A stretch of DNA of 64,000 nt from Lachnoanaerobaculum sanguinis (lineage in GTDB: Bacteria; Bacillota; Clostridia; Lachnospirales; Lachnospiraceae). Positions within the stretch are counted from its first letter, which is position 1, and every line of letters begins with the position of its first letter. The stretch spans positions 1 through 64,000 of the forward strand of contig NZ_BTHK01000013.1 of NCBI RefSeq assembly GCF_033242365.1, in the 5' to 3' direction. Shown here in pieces: positions 1-8,825 of the stretch. Made by a program: the position numbers and the translations under genes. Below the pieces are notes generated by a model that had not been told where the DNA came from, ran no database searches, and saw only the letters and a program-made list of their open reading frames with translations.

Positions 1-96
1 AAAAAACTGGTTGGTTTTAGTAACCTTGATGCCCTCTATTTAACCAAAGCTGAAGTCGACAATTTCTTTCAAAACTGCATGCTCTTGGATACCTAG
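1..96 (+). CDS. C-terminal fragment of an unidentified protein
   Basis: An open plus-strand frame enters from the left edge and ends at a TAG at 94-96, giving 31 residues that end NCMLLDT. The start lies outside the window. The fragment is too short to assign to a family. It is the only plus-strand coding evidence before 20.9 kb, so it may belong to a separate accessory or mobile unit, but that is inference. Confidence 0.35.
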   Translation, partial: KKLVGFSNLDALYLTKAEVDNFFQNCMLLDT

Positions 97-167
97 AGTA
101 CTAGGTTTTGAGAGAAACGACGGAAGTCAGGTATCATTATTTTCCATACTGTGAGAGTATAACAGCA

Positions 168-204
168 TAAAAAGAAGCTGTCAAGTGTTTTTACTTGACA
201 GCTT
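168..204 (-). terminator. Rho-independent terminator of the toxin-antitoxin operon
   Basis: A perfect 12-bp stem (175-186 with 193-204, arm AAGCTGTCAAGT) with a 6-nt loop lies 20 nt past the toxin stop codon. On the minus strand it is followed by CTTTTT, the expected U-tract. Confidence 0.8.
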
Positions 205-223
205 GAAAATAAATACACATGCC

Positions 224-493
224 TTAAAACAAATAGATATCTTTTCTATGTCCGACATCAATAAAGATTAAAACAAGTTTATCATCTTGTATTTCGGCTA
301 AAATACGATAGTCTCCAACTCTATATCTCCATTGTCCGCTCCTGTTTGCAGTGAGAGCTTTACCGTGTATTCTTGGATTTTCACAGTTTATCAGATTTTT
401 TTCAATCCATGCTTTGATTATCCTTTGAGTTTGCCTATCTAATTTTTTAAATGATTTATCAAATTTTTCTGTTGTACTTATTTCATAAATCAT
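224..493 (-). CDS. RelE/YafQ-family toxin
   Basis: The 89-residue product has the size and fold signature of RelE/ParE-superfamily toxins: a basic amphipathic N-terminal helix (KFDKSFKKLDRQTQRII), a central RYRVGDYRILAEI strand block and a C-terminal IDVGHRKDIYLF ending typical of ribosome-dependent mRNA interferases. The gene overlaps the antitoxin gene upstream by 4 nt, so the two are translationally coupled. The family cleaves ribosome-bound mRNA and is neutralised by the antitoxin's C-terminal tail. RelE and ParE (gyrase-targeting) toxins cannot be separated with confidence by eye; the short size and the RYRVGDYRI block favour RelE. Confidence 0.85.
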   Translation of the reverse strand: MIYEISTTEKFDKSFKKLDRQTQRIIKAWIEKNLINCENPRIHGKALTANRSGQWRYRVGDYRILAEIQDDKLVLIFIDVGHRKDIYLF

Positions 494-714
494 AAGTCAA
501 GGTCTTTCCAAAGTTCACTGATTGGTCTTGTTTTTAGTGTACCTGACTTTTTATCAGCCTCATATTCTTCAAAAATTTTAAGATCATATTCGTCTTCAAT
601 ACGTTCAAGCATAGCAATTCGGATTATCTCAGACAGAGACTTATTATTATGTTTTGCATATGATTTAAAAATATTCAATTCATTTTCCGGAACTCTTAAA
701 CTAATTACAGACAT
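490..714 (-). CDS. RelB/RHH-type antitoxin
   Basis: A 74-residue protein starting MSVISLRVPENE, a ribbon-helix-helix N-terminus for DNA binding, followed by an acidic C-terminal tail that would wrap the toxin. The frame stays open further upstream to 741, but the ATG at 714 has an AGGAG ribosome-binding site 7 nt before it and matches the usual RHH start, so it is preferred. It is first in the operon and overlaps the toxin gene by 4 nt. RHH antitoxins repress their own promoter; an 18-bp palindrome overlapping the -10 box supports that here. Confidence 0.85.
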   Translation of the reverse strand: MSVISLRVPENELNIFKSYAKHNNKSLSEIIRIAMLERIEDEYDLKIFEEYEADKKSGTLKTRPISELWKDLDL

Positions 715-732
715 AACAATCTCCTTTCTCGT

Positions 733-769
733 GTAATACAATTGTATTACTACATTTGTATTTTGTCAA
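733..769 (-). promoter_or_regulatory. Toxin-antitoxin promoter with palindromic operator
   Basis: On the minus strand, TTGACA (764-769), a 17-nt spacer and TACAAT (741-746) form a near-consensus sigma-A promoter. The -10 box lies inside a perfect 18-bp palindrome (733-750, half-site GTAATACAA), positioned for autorepression by the RHH antitoxin. Confidence 0.8.
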
Positions 770-812
770 ATATGAATTATTAAAATAAAAGTATAAGTTA
801 TAAGTTATCTAT

Positions 813-1451
813 TTATTTATAAACTTCACTTAAGAAAACTTTTTCATCCGAAATACATTTTTCCAATATACCGGCTTTTTTTAATCCGACTGCAATTGCA
901 ACAGATCTGGCCTGGCAGTTGATGGATTTATTCGGATTAAACTCAATATCTGTAAATGCCTCATACATATCAAGTTCTTCCAAATATTTCTTATTTTTAG
1001 CTAAGGCATTTATGTAGATCCAATTATAGAAAAAATCTTTAGGTTCGCTTTTAAAATCTTTTCCGAACAACTTAAATCCTATTACCTTTCCACTTTCTCT
1101 TAAGCGGCTATCTTTCTTTGCCTCCCACGGTTTTACATCATATAAATCTGTATACGGTCCACCATGTTCAAACACTTTACTTCCTTGAAATACACATTCA
1201 AGTTTATATTGACTCCCGTTTATACAGGTCAACAAGTTAAAGGCACTTAGGTTTATTCCAAGTTTATTATCTCCCTTAGTTGAAATCTCTAAAACATTAC
1301 CTCCACCTTGTTCTTTGTAAGAATTGTGAAGAGAGTTAATTGATTTTTTCTTTTGAGTTTCAGAAAATCCTGCAAAATACTCAAATTCAATTGTTTTCTC
1401 CGTATAAAAAGGATACTTATCCTTTGCAATAAATATAGGTCTTTTTGCCAT
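813..1451 (-). CDS. NADAR-family protein of the DarT1-associated antitoxin type
   Basis: The 212-residue protein has the features I associate with the NADAR antitoxins that accompany DarT1: an N-terminal KRPIFIAKDK, a central FEHGGPYTDLYDV and a C-terminal FTDIEFNPNKSINCQARS block. In characterised DarT1-NADAR pairs, the NADAR protein removes ADP-ribose from guanine bases in DNA. No DarT toxin gene lies next to it; it is instead the last gene of an operon with XRE, ImmA/IrrE and PIN genes and follows the PIN gene by 24 nt. A function in nucleotide or ADP-ribose metabolism, or as an anti-defence factor, is possible. The family call comes from remembered sequence resemblance and was not searched. 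Confidence 0.6.
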   Translation of the reverse strand: MAKRPIFIAKDKYPFYTEKTIEFEYFAGFSETQKKKSINSLHNSYKEQGGGNVLEISTKGDNKLGINLSAFNLLTCINGSQYKLECVFQGSKVFEHGGPYTDLYDVKPWEAKKDSRLRESGKVIGFKLFGKDFKSEPKDFFYNWIYINALAKNKKYLEELDMYEAFTDIEFNPNKSINCQARSVAIAVGLKKAGILEKCISDEKVFLSEVYK

Positions 1452-1475
1452 AAATTCCCCCTTATAAATTGTTTT

Positions 1476-2024
1476 CTATAAATTATCATTAGATTTTTTT
1501 ATCTTTAAAAATTCGGTAAATGAATTAGCTCCTATTCTTCTTCTCTTAGACAACATATCTGACCATATAATATTACCTTGATCTTCTGTTATTAAATTGT
1601 CTTCGTATGCCTTAACAAGTATATCTCCCGTTGTAATATGTTTTAATGAAAATTTATCAACATAATATTTAATATCTCTTAGGTTATTACTACCCAATAT
1701 TCCATTATACTTTTTGGCCAATGAAATAGATGCAGCCTCACCTTTACCTATTACTTTGTGATTATATTCAGATATTGTCGTGAGATTCCTATATAAATCG
1801 TATTCCTCTGTCATAATGTCCATTGTCATTATTTTAGCAGAACCTCTTGAAATAAGTTGATCGATTCTATGTTTTAAATGTAGAATTGAAGGCTTATTAA
1901 GTTCATCATAAACTTCCTTAGGAATAACAATTTTTCCTGAATACATTGTTTCGAGTAAACTTTCATTTTTAACCCATAAAAAAGCACTTATACAATCCGT
2001 ATCAAAAAATATAGAATCAATCAA
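1476..2024 (-). CDS. PIN-domain protein (putative ribonuclease)
   Basis: A roughly 182-residue protein with an early FFDTDCISAFLWV motif, whose aspartates fit the first acidic residue of a PIN nuclease. Further acidic/asparagine motifs appear at GKGEAASISLAKK and LGSNNLRDIKYY, as in PIN proteins. The open frame continues to an ATG at 2054, but that would overlap the upstream gene by 38 nt. A TTG at 2024 overlaps the ImmA stop by 8 nt and puts the motif at the usual position; a GTG at 2033 is an alternative. XRE, ImmA/IrrE and PIN genes recur together on Firmicute mobile elements. The role is not established; an RNA-cleaving toxin or defence effector is plausible. Confidence 0.65.
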   Translation of the reverse strand: MIDSIFFDTDCISAFLWVKNESLLETMYSGKIVIPKEVYDELNKPSILHLKHRIDQLISRGSAKIMTMDIMTEEYDLYRNLTTISEYNHKVIGKGEAASISLAKKYNGILGSNNLRDIKYYVDKFSLKHITTGDILVKAYEDNLITEDQGNIIWSDMLSKRRRIGANSFTEFLKIKKSNDNL

Positions 2025-2775
2025 GAATAACACCGTCCTCCCCTTCAATTCCATAAACTATATCATCTCTAAAACCGTCCAACAGTATTTCTTCATATTT
2101 ACCATATGAAATATATTCTTCATCTAAAAGCTTTTCGGCCAAAGCTATATAATGTCCCAATACCATTTTCTTTTTATCTTTCACTGAAGGATAATAAATT
2201 GTTGTGTCATACCCTAATCTGGCAGCGAGTATGATAACGCCTATTTCCATTGATTTTATATCTTCAGAATCAATTTCTCCTTCTTCCATCAGTCTATATA
2301 ATATTGCTTTATGACTGACCCCGTAGTACTGTTCAATTTTAATAACATCTTCTATATTAAGCTTATCATTTTTATTTTTTTCCTTAATAGATTCAATCAT
2401 TCCGTACAAAGATGATTGAGGTATTAAAAAATATGATGCGAATTGATCGGCTTTTCTCTCGTTTTCATCTCCCTTACCTATAGTTGTTAAACTTGCCGAA
2501 CTAATACCGCTTTCATCAAAATATAAATGATAAAGCTCATGTGCAAGAGAAAATCTTTGCCTTCCTATAGACATATCCGAATTAACTACAATTACGTTTG
2601 AACTTTTTCCTTTGTAGCAAATTCCACTTATATTATTATTCAGAGGGTAAAAAACAAGTGTAAGTTTATCTATTGTCTGCACCAGTTGAAATATATCAAT
2701 AGGTGATGATTCATCTTCTCCCAATTTCTTTCTAAGAAGTGCAGCTTTACTACTTATTTCCATTTTATTAATCAT
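2017..2775 (-). CDS. ImmA/IrrE-family metallopeptidase
   Basis: The 252-residue protein carries the zinc peptidase motif HELYH within RFSLAHELYHLYF, the hallmark of ImmA/IrrE proteins (COG2856). Members cleave an XRE-type repressor encoded next to them, relieving repression after DNA damage or another signal. The start overlaps the end of the XRE gene, with a GAGG site 6 nt before the ATG. The region after about residue 160 is an extension not needed for catalysis. The natural substrate here would be the adjacent XRE regulator, which is inference from gene order. Confidence 0.85.
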   Translation of the reverse strand: MINKMEISSKAALLRKKLGEDESSPIDIFQLVQTIDKLTLVFYPLNNNISGICYKGKSSNVIVVNSDMSIGRQRFSLAHELYHLYFDESGISSASLTTIGKGDENERKADQFASYFLIPQSSLYGMIESIKEKNKNDKLNIEDVIKIEQYYGVSHKAILYRLMEEGEIDSEDIKSMEIGVIILAARLGYDTTIYYPSVKDKKKMVLGHYIALAEKLLDEEYISYGKYEEILLDGFRDDIVYGIEGEDGVILD

Positions 2776-3111
2776 CTATTGCCTCGCAATTTTATCCATC
2801 TCAAATTGATTTAAAACTATCTTATTAATTATTGTCAATGATTCCAAGTCGCTCTCTGTGATATCACCGGACCTGAAGGAAATCATACATTTTTGTTCCG
2901 GATCCTCACCTGTCAAAATATAATTTGTTGTACAACAAAAAAGATAAGAAAGTTTTTCAATAACATCCGAGCTTACACTTCTATCTCCTCTTTCTATTTT
3001 TGCTATCATACTTTGATCTAATGATAAAAACTCTGCAACTTTATTTTGTGTAAGATTGGCATCTTTCCTAAGACTTTTTATTCTTTTTCCAATATCAATC
3101 AAATCCATCAT
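2776..3111 (-). CDS. XRE-family transcriptional regulator
   Basis: A 111-residue protein with an N-terminal helix-turn-helix: IGKRIKSLRKDANLTQNKVAEFL followed by QSMIAKIERGDRS, in which the second segment is the recognition helix. The C-terminal part is a short tail that could be the cleavage or dimerisation region. It is first in a four-gene operon, has a GGAGG site 8 nt upstream and a good promoter just before it. It probably represses the operon and is controlled by the ImmA/IrrE peptidase. Confidence 0.85.
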   Translation of the reverse strand: MMDLIDIGKRIKSLRKDANLTQNKVAEFLSLDQSMIAKIERGDRSVSSDVIEKLSYLFCCTTNYILTGEDPEQKCMISFRSGDITESDLESLTIINKIVLNQFEMDKIARQ

Positions 3112-3138
3112 AAATTACTCCTCCAATTAGATATAAAT

Positions 3139-3167
3139 ATTATAGCAATTCTTTGTCATAAAGTAAA
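3139..3167 (-). promoter_or_regulatory. Promoter of the XRE-ImmA-PIN-NADAR operon
   Basis: On the minus strand TTTACT (3162-3167), a 17-nt spacer and a perfect TATAAT (3139-3144) lie about 30 nt upstream of the XRE start codon. Confidence 0.65.
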
Positions 3168-3237
3168 GGTAATTAACTTTTAAAAATATGACAAGTTTTA
3201 TATTTCATAAATATTTATAATAAGAAGCTATAAACAA

Positions 3238-3275
3238 ACTTATAAAAAGCGACCGAAATCACCTTCAGTCGCTTT
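3238..3275 (-). terminator. Terminator after polC
   Basis: Arms AAAGCGAC/GTCGCTTT with inner GAA/TTC pairs form a stem at 3246-3275, 18 nt beyond the polC stop. On the minus strand a T-rich run (TTTTTATA) follows. Confidence 0.75.
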
Positions 3276-3292
3276 CATGTAATCATTACATT

Positions 3293-6200
3293 TTACCCCA
3301 TCAAATCAAAAAACGATATCTGATTGCTCTCCGGCAAATCACCCAGTAAGTTCAAGCTGTCAAGAAGTTCGCATGTACTCTTTCCGACCTTGGCTCTTGA
3401 CATAAAATCATCTTTTGAAATGAAAGGTCCGGCCTTTGTTGCATTGACTATGGACGTTGCGGCAGTCTCGCCAAGGCCTTCAATACTTGAAAGAGAAGGC
3501 ATTATCTTGCCGTCATCCATTATTTGAAACTTTGTAGGATGCACTTTGAAAAGATCAATCTTTGCAAACTCAAAACCTCTTGCGTACATCTCCTGCGCTA
3601 TTCTCATATCACGAAGAGTATCCGCATATTTGGCTGTGGTATCGGGATTTTTCTTATACTGAGCAATATTAAACTCAAGCTTATCCTTTCCCATACACAT
3701 AAGAGAATAGTTAAATCCTGTAGCTCTTATAGTAAAGTATGCCGTATAATATGCCAAAGGATAAAATATCTTACAGTAAGCAATTCTCCATGCCATCATA
3801 ACATAGGCCGCCGCATGGGCTTTAGGGAACATATACTTTATTTTCTTACAGGACCAGATATACCAATCGGGTACACCCTTTTCCTCCATATGTTCCACCC
3901 ATTCGTCTGTAAGTCCCTTACCCTTTCTTACACTCTCCATTATCTTAAAGGATTCACCCTCATCAAGTCCCTGTTCTATAAGATAAATCATGATATCATC
4001 TCTGGTACAGATGGCCGTTCTGATGGTTGCCTTGCCTTCAAGTATCAAGGTCTGTGCATTTCCAAGCCAAACATCGGTACCATGTGCAAGTCCTGCAATT
4101 CTTACAAGGTCTGAAAGTCCCTGTGGCTTGGTGTCAATTAACATTTGCATAGCAAAGTCGGTACCAAACTCCGGTACTCCTAAAGCACCAAGCGGACAGT
4201 CAAGTATATCCTTCGGCTCAATACCAAGTGCCGAAGTGTTTTGGAAAAGACTCATAGTCTCCTTTGAATCCAGTGGAATATCTTTAACAGGGTCAATACC
4301 TGTAAGGTCTTGAAGCATTCTGATCATTGTAGGATCCTGATGCCCCAGTATATCAAGTTTCAAAAGATTGTGGTCAATAGCATGATAATCAAAATGTGTG
4401 GTAATGGTCTTTGTTGTCATATCATTTGCCGGTCTTTGTACCGGTGTAAATGTGTAGATTTCTTCACCATGAGGCAATACTATGATACCTCCCGGGTGCT
4501 GACCTGTAGTTCTTCTTACACCTTCACAGCCTACAGCAAGTCTGTTTATTTCACATTTTCTCTTGCTCTCATTTTTATCATCAAAATAATGCTTTACATA
4601 ACCGTATGCCGTCTTGTTTGCCAGAGTACCGACTGTTCCTGCTCTGTAGGTATAACCCTTACCGAATATAACCTCGGTATATTCATGGGCATTTGGCTGA
4701 TATTCTCCTGAGAAGTTTAGGTCTATATCGGGCTCTTTATCTCCCTTAAATCCAAGGAATGTCTCAAAAGGAATGTCAAATCCGTCTTTTTTTAGCTTCT
4801 TACCGCATTTCGGACAAATCTTATCAGGCATATCACAGCCTGCCATTCCTGCAAACGCCTTTACCTCAGGTGAATCAAAGTCCACATATTTACAATCACA
4901 GTAATAATGTGCCGGTAGCGGATTAACCTCTGTTATTCCTGAGGTATATGCTGCAAAGGAAGAACCTACAGATCCTCTTGAACCTACTAGGTAGCCGTCT
5001 TCATTGCTCTTTTCCACCAGCTTTTTTGCTATAATGTACATAACCGCAAATCCGTTTGAAATAATGGAATTCAGCTCTTTTTTCAGTCTGTCTTCCACTA
5101 TCTTAGGCAATACTTCACCGTACTGCTCATGTGCTTTTTTATAGCAGGCATTGGTCAGATCTTCATCCGAATTTTCTATAACAGGCGGACATTTATCAGG
5201 TCTTACCGGTGATATCACCTCCACCATATCCGCAATCATTCTTGTATTTGTAACAACCACTTCATAGGCTTTTTCACTGCCGAGGTACTCAAACTCATCA
5301 AGCATCTCTCTAGTTGTACGAAGATATAGAGGCGGCTGTGTATCCGCATCCTTATATCCCTTTCCATAGAATATAATTCTTCGATATATTTCATCCTCAG
5401 GATTTAAAAAATGCACATCACAGGTGGCAGCTACAGGCTTTTCATATACATTTCCAAGCTCTACAATCCTTCTGTTGATATCCTGAAGATCCTCTATTGA
5501 ATGAATATCATTTTGTTCATCTTCCAAAAGGAACATATTGTTGCCTATAGGTTGAATCTCAAGATAATCATAGAATGATACTATTCTGTTTAATTCATCA
5601 TCTGTAGCATCATCTAAAATAGCCTTATAAACCTCTCCCTGTTCACAGGCGCTTCCTATAATAAGTCCCTCTCTCATCTTTGAAAGAATTGACTTAGGTA
5701 TTCTTGGTCTTTTATTAAAGAAATCAATATGTGATAATGAAATTAATTTATAAAGATTTATTCTTCCGATATCATTCTTTGCAAGTATTATTACATGATT
5801 GTATTTGGTTTTCTTTACAATATCCGCATTTGTCTCACCTAAACTTGCTACCTCTGCTAATTTTGACAGCCCCCTTGCTTTAAGTCTTTTTATAAACTCC
5901 ACCCATATCTGTGCCGTAGCTTCGGCATCATTTACTGCTCTATGGTGACCTTCAAGTGATATATTCAAAGCCTTACATACCGTATCCAGCTTAAATCTAT
6001 TAAGATCCGGTAAAAGAAGTCTTGCCATTGCTACGGTATCTATTATAGAAGGATTGTACTCTCTGTTTATCCTCTTTGCATTCTCACGTATAAAGCCGGT
6101 ATCAAAGCCTGCATTATGTGCGACTATAATATAGTCCTCGCAAAAATCCAAAAACTCCGGAAGTATATCTTCGATAACAGGGGCATTCATTACCATTGCA

Positions 6201-7741
6201 TCGTTTATATGTGTAAGTTCCTCTATCTTAAAAGGAATAGGTCTTCTTGGATTTACAAATGTAGAGAACCTGTCAACTATCTCTCCCTTTACAACCTTTA
6301 CAGCACCAATCTCTGTGATGGCATCGTTTTTGGCGGAAAAACCTGTGGTCTCTATATCAAATACTATAAAACCGTCATCCAAGGTTTTATCCATAGGATT
6401 GGTCACAAGTTCTTTTAAATCATCTACCAGATAACCCTCTACGCCATATATTATCTTAGGTGGATTCTTCACATGGCTGGCTTCTGTAAAGCCTTGAATA
6501 TTTCCATGATCTGTAATTGCAATTGCATCCATACCCCAGTTTTTAACCTGATTTATGATATCGGAAGCTGAAGAAACACCGTCAAAATCGCTCATCTTTG
6601 TGTGACAATGAAGCTCCACTCTTTTTACAGGCTCATTATCTGTTCTGATATTTTCTTCAAACTTCTCACATTTTTTAATTCCCTTTATAGAAGATATAGT
6701 AAGCTCGCTGTCAAATTTATCAATCAGAGCCATACCGTTTACTTTTATGTAATTTCCCTTGACTATATTTGCCTTAACAGCATCCAACTGCTCGCCACGA
6801 ACAAACATCTTTACATAAATAGAATCGCTGAAATCTGTAATTGCAAAAATATAAAGTGTGGAATCACTTCTTTCAAGATATCTGCTTTCAACTTCTATTA
6901 TCTTTCCTCTGACAGTGACTTCTCCAATCTCCCCGATAAGGTCTGAGAGTTTTATAAAATTGTCCTCAAAATCTCTTCCATAAATAACATCCGGATTATC
7001 CGGCTTTTGCTTTGTATATTTAGGAGTATATCCTTTTTTGTCAAAGCCTTTGTTTCCGAACTTTTTCTTACCGTTATCATTTTGTGAAGTTGACTTGGCT
7101 GTAGCTTCATTTGGTTTTGCAGCTTCATTATTTTCACCGCTTTCCCAGGCCGCATTTGCATTTCCGGTAACAAAATCACTGTTGTCGCTTTTCTTTGTAA
7201 CAGTTCGCTCGGCATACTCTATCTCTTCATTCTTTTCTTTTCTTGCAATAAACTTATGCCTTACAGTACAAAGTATTCCACATCTTTCATTAAATATTTT
7301 TTCAAGTATTCTTACAAGCTCATCAATTACACTTTCATTTAAAGGATTTTTCTCAACCGTCATGTCCATGTATGAACCGTCAAATGTTATACAGGCATTG
7401 TTTAAAATAACATACTGAGATATCTTATAGTTTTTTATTTCCAGAAGTATGCTCTCTCTATATGCCTCAAAAAGGTTCTTGGCGGTATATTGGCTTGAGA
7501 GTTTGAATTTTTCAAATATTTTAATTTTAACATTCTTCTTTGGAAACATCTTATCCTTTATAAGCTTTTCCAAATCAAGGATTGTTTTCTTCTCTATTAT
7601 TCTCTCGGCAATGATATTTATTTTTATCAAAGACATATCATTGCTGGCGCTTACTTTTTCCACAAAAACAAAGTTTAAAAGTTCATCAATATGTCCTGAA
7701 CACTCTAAACTTTGAAAAACATCTTTGAATTTTTTTAACAT
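3293..7741 (-). CDS. polC: DNA polymerase III subunit alpha, PolC type
   Basis: The roughly 1,480-residue protein is the Gram-positive replicative polymerase with built-in proofreading. In order it shows an N-terminal domain, an OB fold (about residues 260-365), a PHP domain beginning ELHCHTKMSD, an inserted DEDD 3'-5' exonuclease starting at FIVFDIETTGF (about 460-620), the rest of PHP, and the catalytic palm with PDIDLNFSGEYQ. A four-cysteine zinc site (CDCKYVD, CPKCGKK) precedes the palm, as in PolC. The frame is open to 7768, but the ATG at 7741, directly after the ispG stop with an AGAGG site, gives the expected MLKKF start. It ends the cluster and is followed by a terminator. Confidence 0.97.
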   Translation of the reverse strand: MLKKFKDVFQSLECSGHIDELLNFVFVEKVSASNDMSLIKINIIAERIIEKKTILDLEKLIKDKMFPKKNVKIKIFEKFKLSSQYTAKNLFEAYRESILLEIKNYKISQYVILNNACITFDGSYMDMTVEKNPLNESVIDELVRILEKIFNERCGILCTVRHKFIARKEKNEEIEYAERTVTKKSDNSDFVTGNANAAWESGENNEAAKPNEATAKSTSQNDNGKKKFGNKGFDKKGYTPKYTKQKPDNPDVIYGRDFEDNFIKLSDLIGEIGEVTVRGKIIEVESRYLERSDSTLYIFAITDFSDSIYVKMFVRGEQLDAVKANIVKGNYIKVNGMALIDKFDSELTISSIKGIKKCEKFEENIRTDNEPVKRVELHCHTKMSDFDGVSSASDIINQVKNWGMDAIAITDHGNIQGFTEASHVKNPPKIIYGVEGYLVDDLKELVTNPMDKTLDDGFIVFDIETTGFSAKNDAITEIGAVKVVKGEIVDRFSTFVNPRRPIPFKIEELTHINDAMVMNAPVIEDILPEFLDFCEDYIIVAHNAGFDTGFIRENAKRINREYNPSIIDTVAMARLLLPDLNRFKLDTVCKALNISLEGHHRAVNDAEATAQIWVEFIKRLKARGLSKLAEVASLGETNADIVKKTKYNHVIILAKNDIGRINLYKLISLSHIDFFNKRPRIPKSILSKMREGLIIGSACEQGEVYKAILDDATDDELNRIVSFYDYLEIQPIGNNMFLLEDEQNDIHSIEDLQDINRRIVELGNVYEKPVAATCDVHFLNPEDEIYRRIIFYGKGYKDADTQPPLYLRTTREMLDEFEYLGSEKAYEVVVTNTRMIADMVEVISPVRPDKCPPVIENSDEDLTNACYKKAHEQYGEVLPKIVEDRLKKELNSIISNGFAVMYIIAKKLVEKSNEDGYLVGSRGSVGSSFAAYTSGITEVNPLPAHYYCDCKYVDFDSPEVKAFAGMAGCDMPDKICPKCGKKLKKDGFDIPFETFLGFKGDKEPDIDLNFSGEYQPNAHEYTEVIFGKGYTYRAGTVGTLANKTAYGYVKHYFDDKNESKRKCEINRLAVGCEGVRRTTGQHPGGIIVLPHGEEIYTFTPVQRPANDMTTKTITTHFDYHAIDHNLLKLDILGHQDPTMIRMLQDLTGIDPVKDIPLDSKETMSLFQNTSALGIEPKDILDCPLGALGVPEFGTDFAMQMLIDTKPQGLSDLVRIAGLAHGTDVWLGNAQTLILEGKATIRTAICTRDDIMIYLIEQGLDEGESFKIMESVRKGKGLTDEWVEHMEEKGVPDWYIWSCKKIKYMFPKAHAAAYVMMAWRIAYCKIFYPLAYYTAYFTIRATGFNYSLMCMGKDKLEFNIAQYKKNPDTTAKYADTLRDMRIAQEMYARGFEFAKIDLFKVHPTKFQIMDDGKIMPSLSSIEGLGETAATSIVNATKAGPFISKDDFMSRAKVGKSTCELLDSLNLLGDLPESNQISFFDLMG

Positions 7742-7742
7742 T

Positions 7743-8801
7743 CTATGCCTCTTTTGACAATATATCAAGCTCCTCTTTAAGGGCTGCTAAAAGTTCATTC
7801 TCAGGCAATTTCTTTACCACCTTGCCCTTCTTTATCAAAAGCCCCTCGCCTATTCCACCGGCAATTCCTATGTCGGCTTCCTTTGCTTCTCCCGGTCCGT
7901 TTACCACACATCCCATTACAGCGACCTTTATATTAAGATCATAGCCTTCTACAAGCTTTTCAACTTTACCTGCAAGACCTATCAGATCAATATTTGTTCT
8001 TCCGCATGTAGGACAGGATACAACTTCAATACCGCCTTTTCTCAGCCCGAGATTGTTTAATATAAGCTTTGCCGCAAAGATTTCTTCTACCGGATCACCT
8101 GTTAGTGAAACTCTGATAGTATCACCGATTCCCTGATACAATATAATACCTAGGCCGAGAGATGACTTTATCATACCTCTTTTTACCGTTCCGGATTCCG
8201 TAATACCTATATGAAGAGGATAGTCGGTCTTTTGTGAAATAAGCTCATGTGCCTTTACACACATCATTACATCGGAAGACTTAATACTTATAACCAGATT
8301 GTTATAATCCATATCCTCTATAATTTTAACCTTATCAAGTGCAGACTCTACAATACCTTCAGCAGTGACACCGCCATATTTTTCTATAAGATTTTTCTCC
8401 AAAGAGCCTGAGTTTACACCTACTCTTATAGGAAGATTTCTTTCTTTGCAGGCATCCACTACAGCCTTTATTCTTTCACTGCTTCCGATATTTCCGGGAT
8501 TAATCCTTATCTTATCACAACCTGACTTTATAGCCTCAAGTGCCAGTCTGTAGTCAAAATGAATATCTGCAACAAGAGGTATATGTATCTGCTTTTTGAT
8601 CTCGGAGATTGCCGAAGCGGCCTCCGAATTTGGCACTGCAACTCTTATTATGTCACAACCTGCATCCTCAAGTCTTAAAATCTGATCTACAGTTGCTTTA
8701 ACATCCTCAGTCTTTGTATTACACATTGACTGTATAAGAATAGGCATGTCACCGCCTATATATTTATCTCCTATTTGTACTAATCTTTTTTTCTTTCTCA
8801 T
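7743..8801 (-). CDS. ispG: (E)-4-hydroxy-3-methylbut-2-enyl-diphosphate synthase
   Basis: The 352-residue enzyme (GcpE) converts MEcPP to HMBPP, the penultimate step of the MEP isoprenoid pathway, using a 4Fe-4S cluster. The TIM-barrel half opens with GDMPILIQSMCNTKTED. The cluster-binding part carries VSCPTCGRT and MGCVVNGPGEA, which provide the conserved cysteines and glutamate. It is of the compact bacterial type without the plant insert. It lies between rseP and polC, one base before the polC start, in the same cluster as dxr, which acts earlier in the same pathway. Confidence 0.97.
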   Translation of the reverse strand: MRKKKRLVQIGDKYIGGDMPILIQSMCNTKTEDVKATVDQILRLEDAGCDIIRVAVPNSEAASAISEIKKQIHIPLVADIHFDYRLALEAIKSGCDKIRINPGNIGSSERIKAVVDACKERNLPIRVGVNSGSLEKNLIEKYGGVTAEGIVESALDKVKIIEDMDYNNLVISIKSSDVMMCVKAHELISQKTDYPLHIGITESGTVKRGMIKSSLGLGIILYQGIGDTIRVSLTGDPVEEIFAAKLILNNLGLRKGGIEVVSCPTCGRTNIDLIGLAGKVEKLVEGYDLNIKVAVMGCVVNGPGEAKEADIGIAGGIGEGLLIKKGKVVKKLPENELLAALKEELDILSKEA

Positions 8802-8825
8802 TATTTACTCCAATGATGTTTAGCA

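Noticed and set aside
3524..4711. Chain of plus-strand frames opposite polC
   Set aside because: Low-complexity translations of the antisense strand; polC coding on the minus strand is unambiguous.
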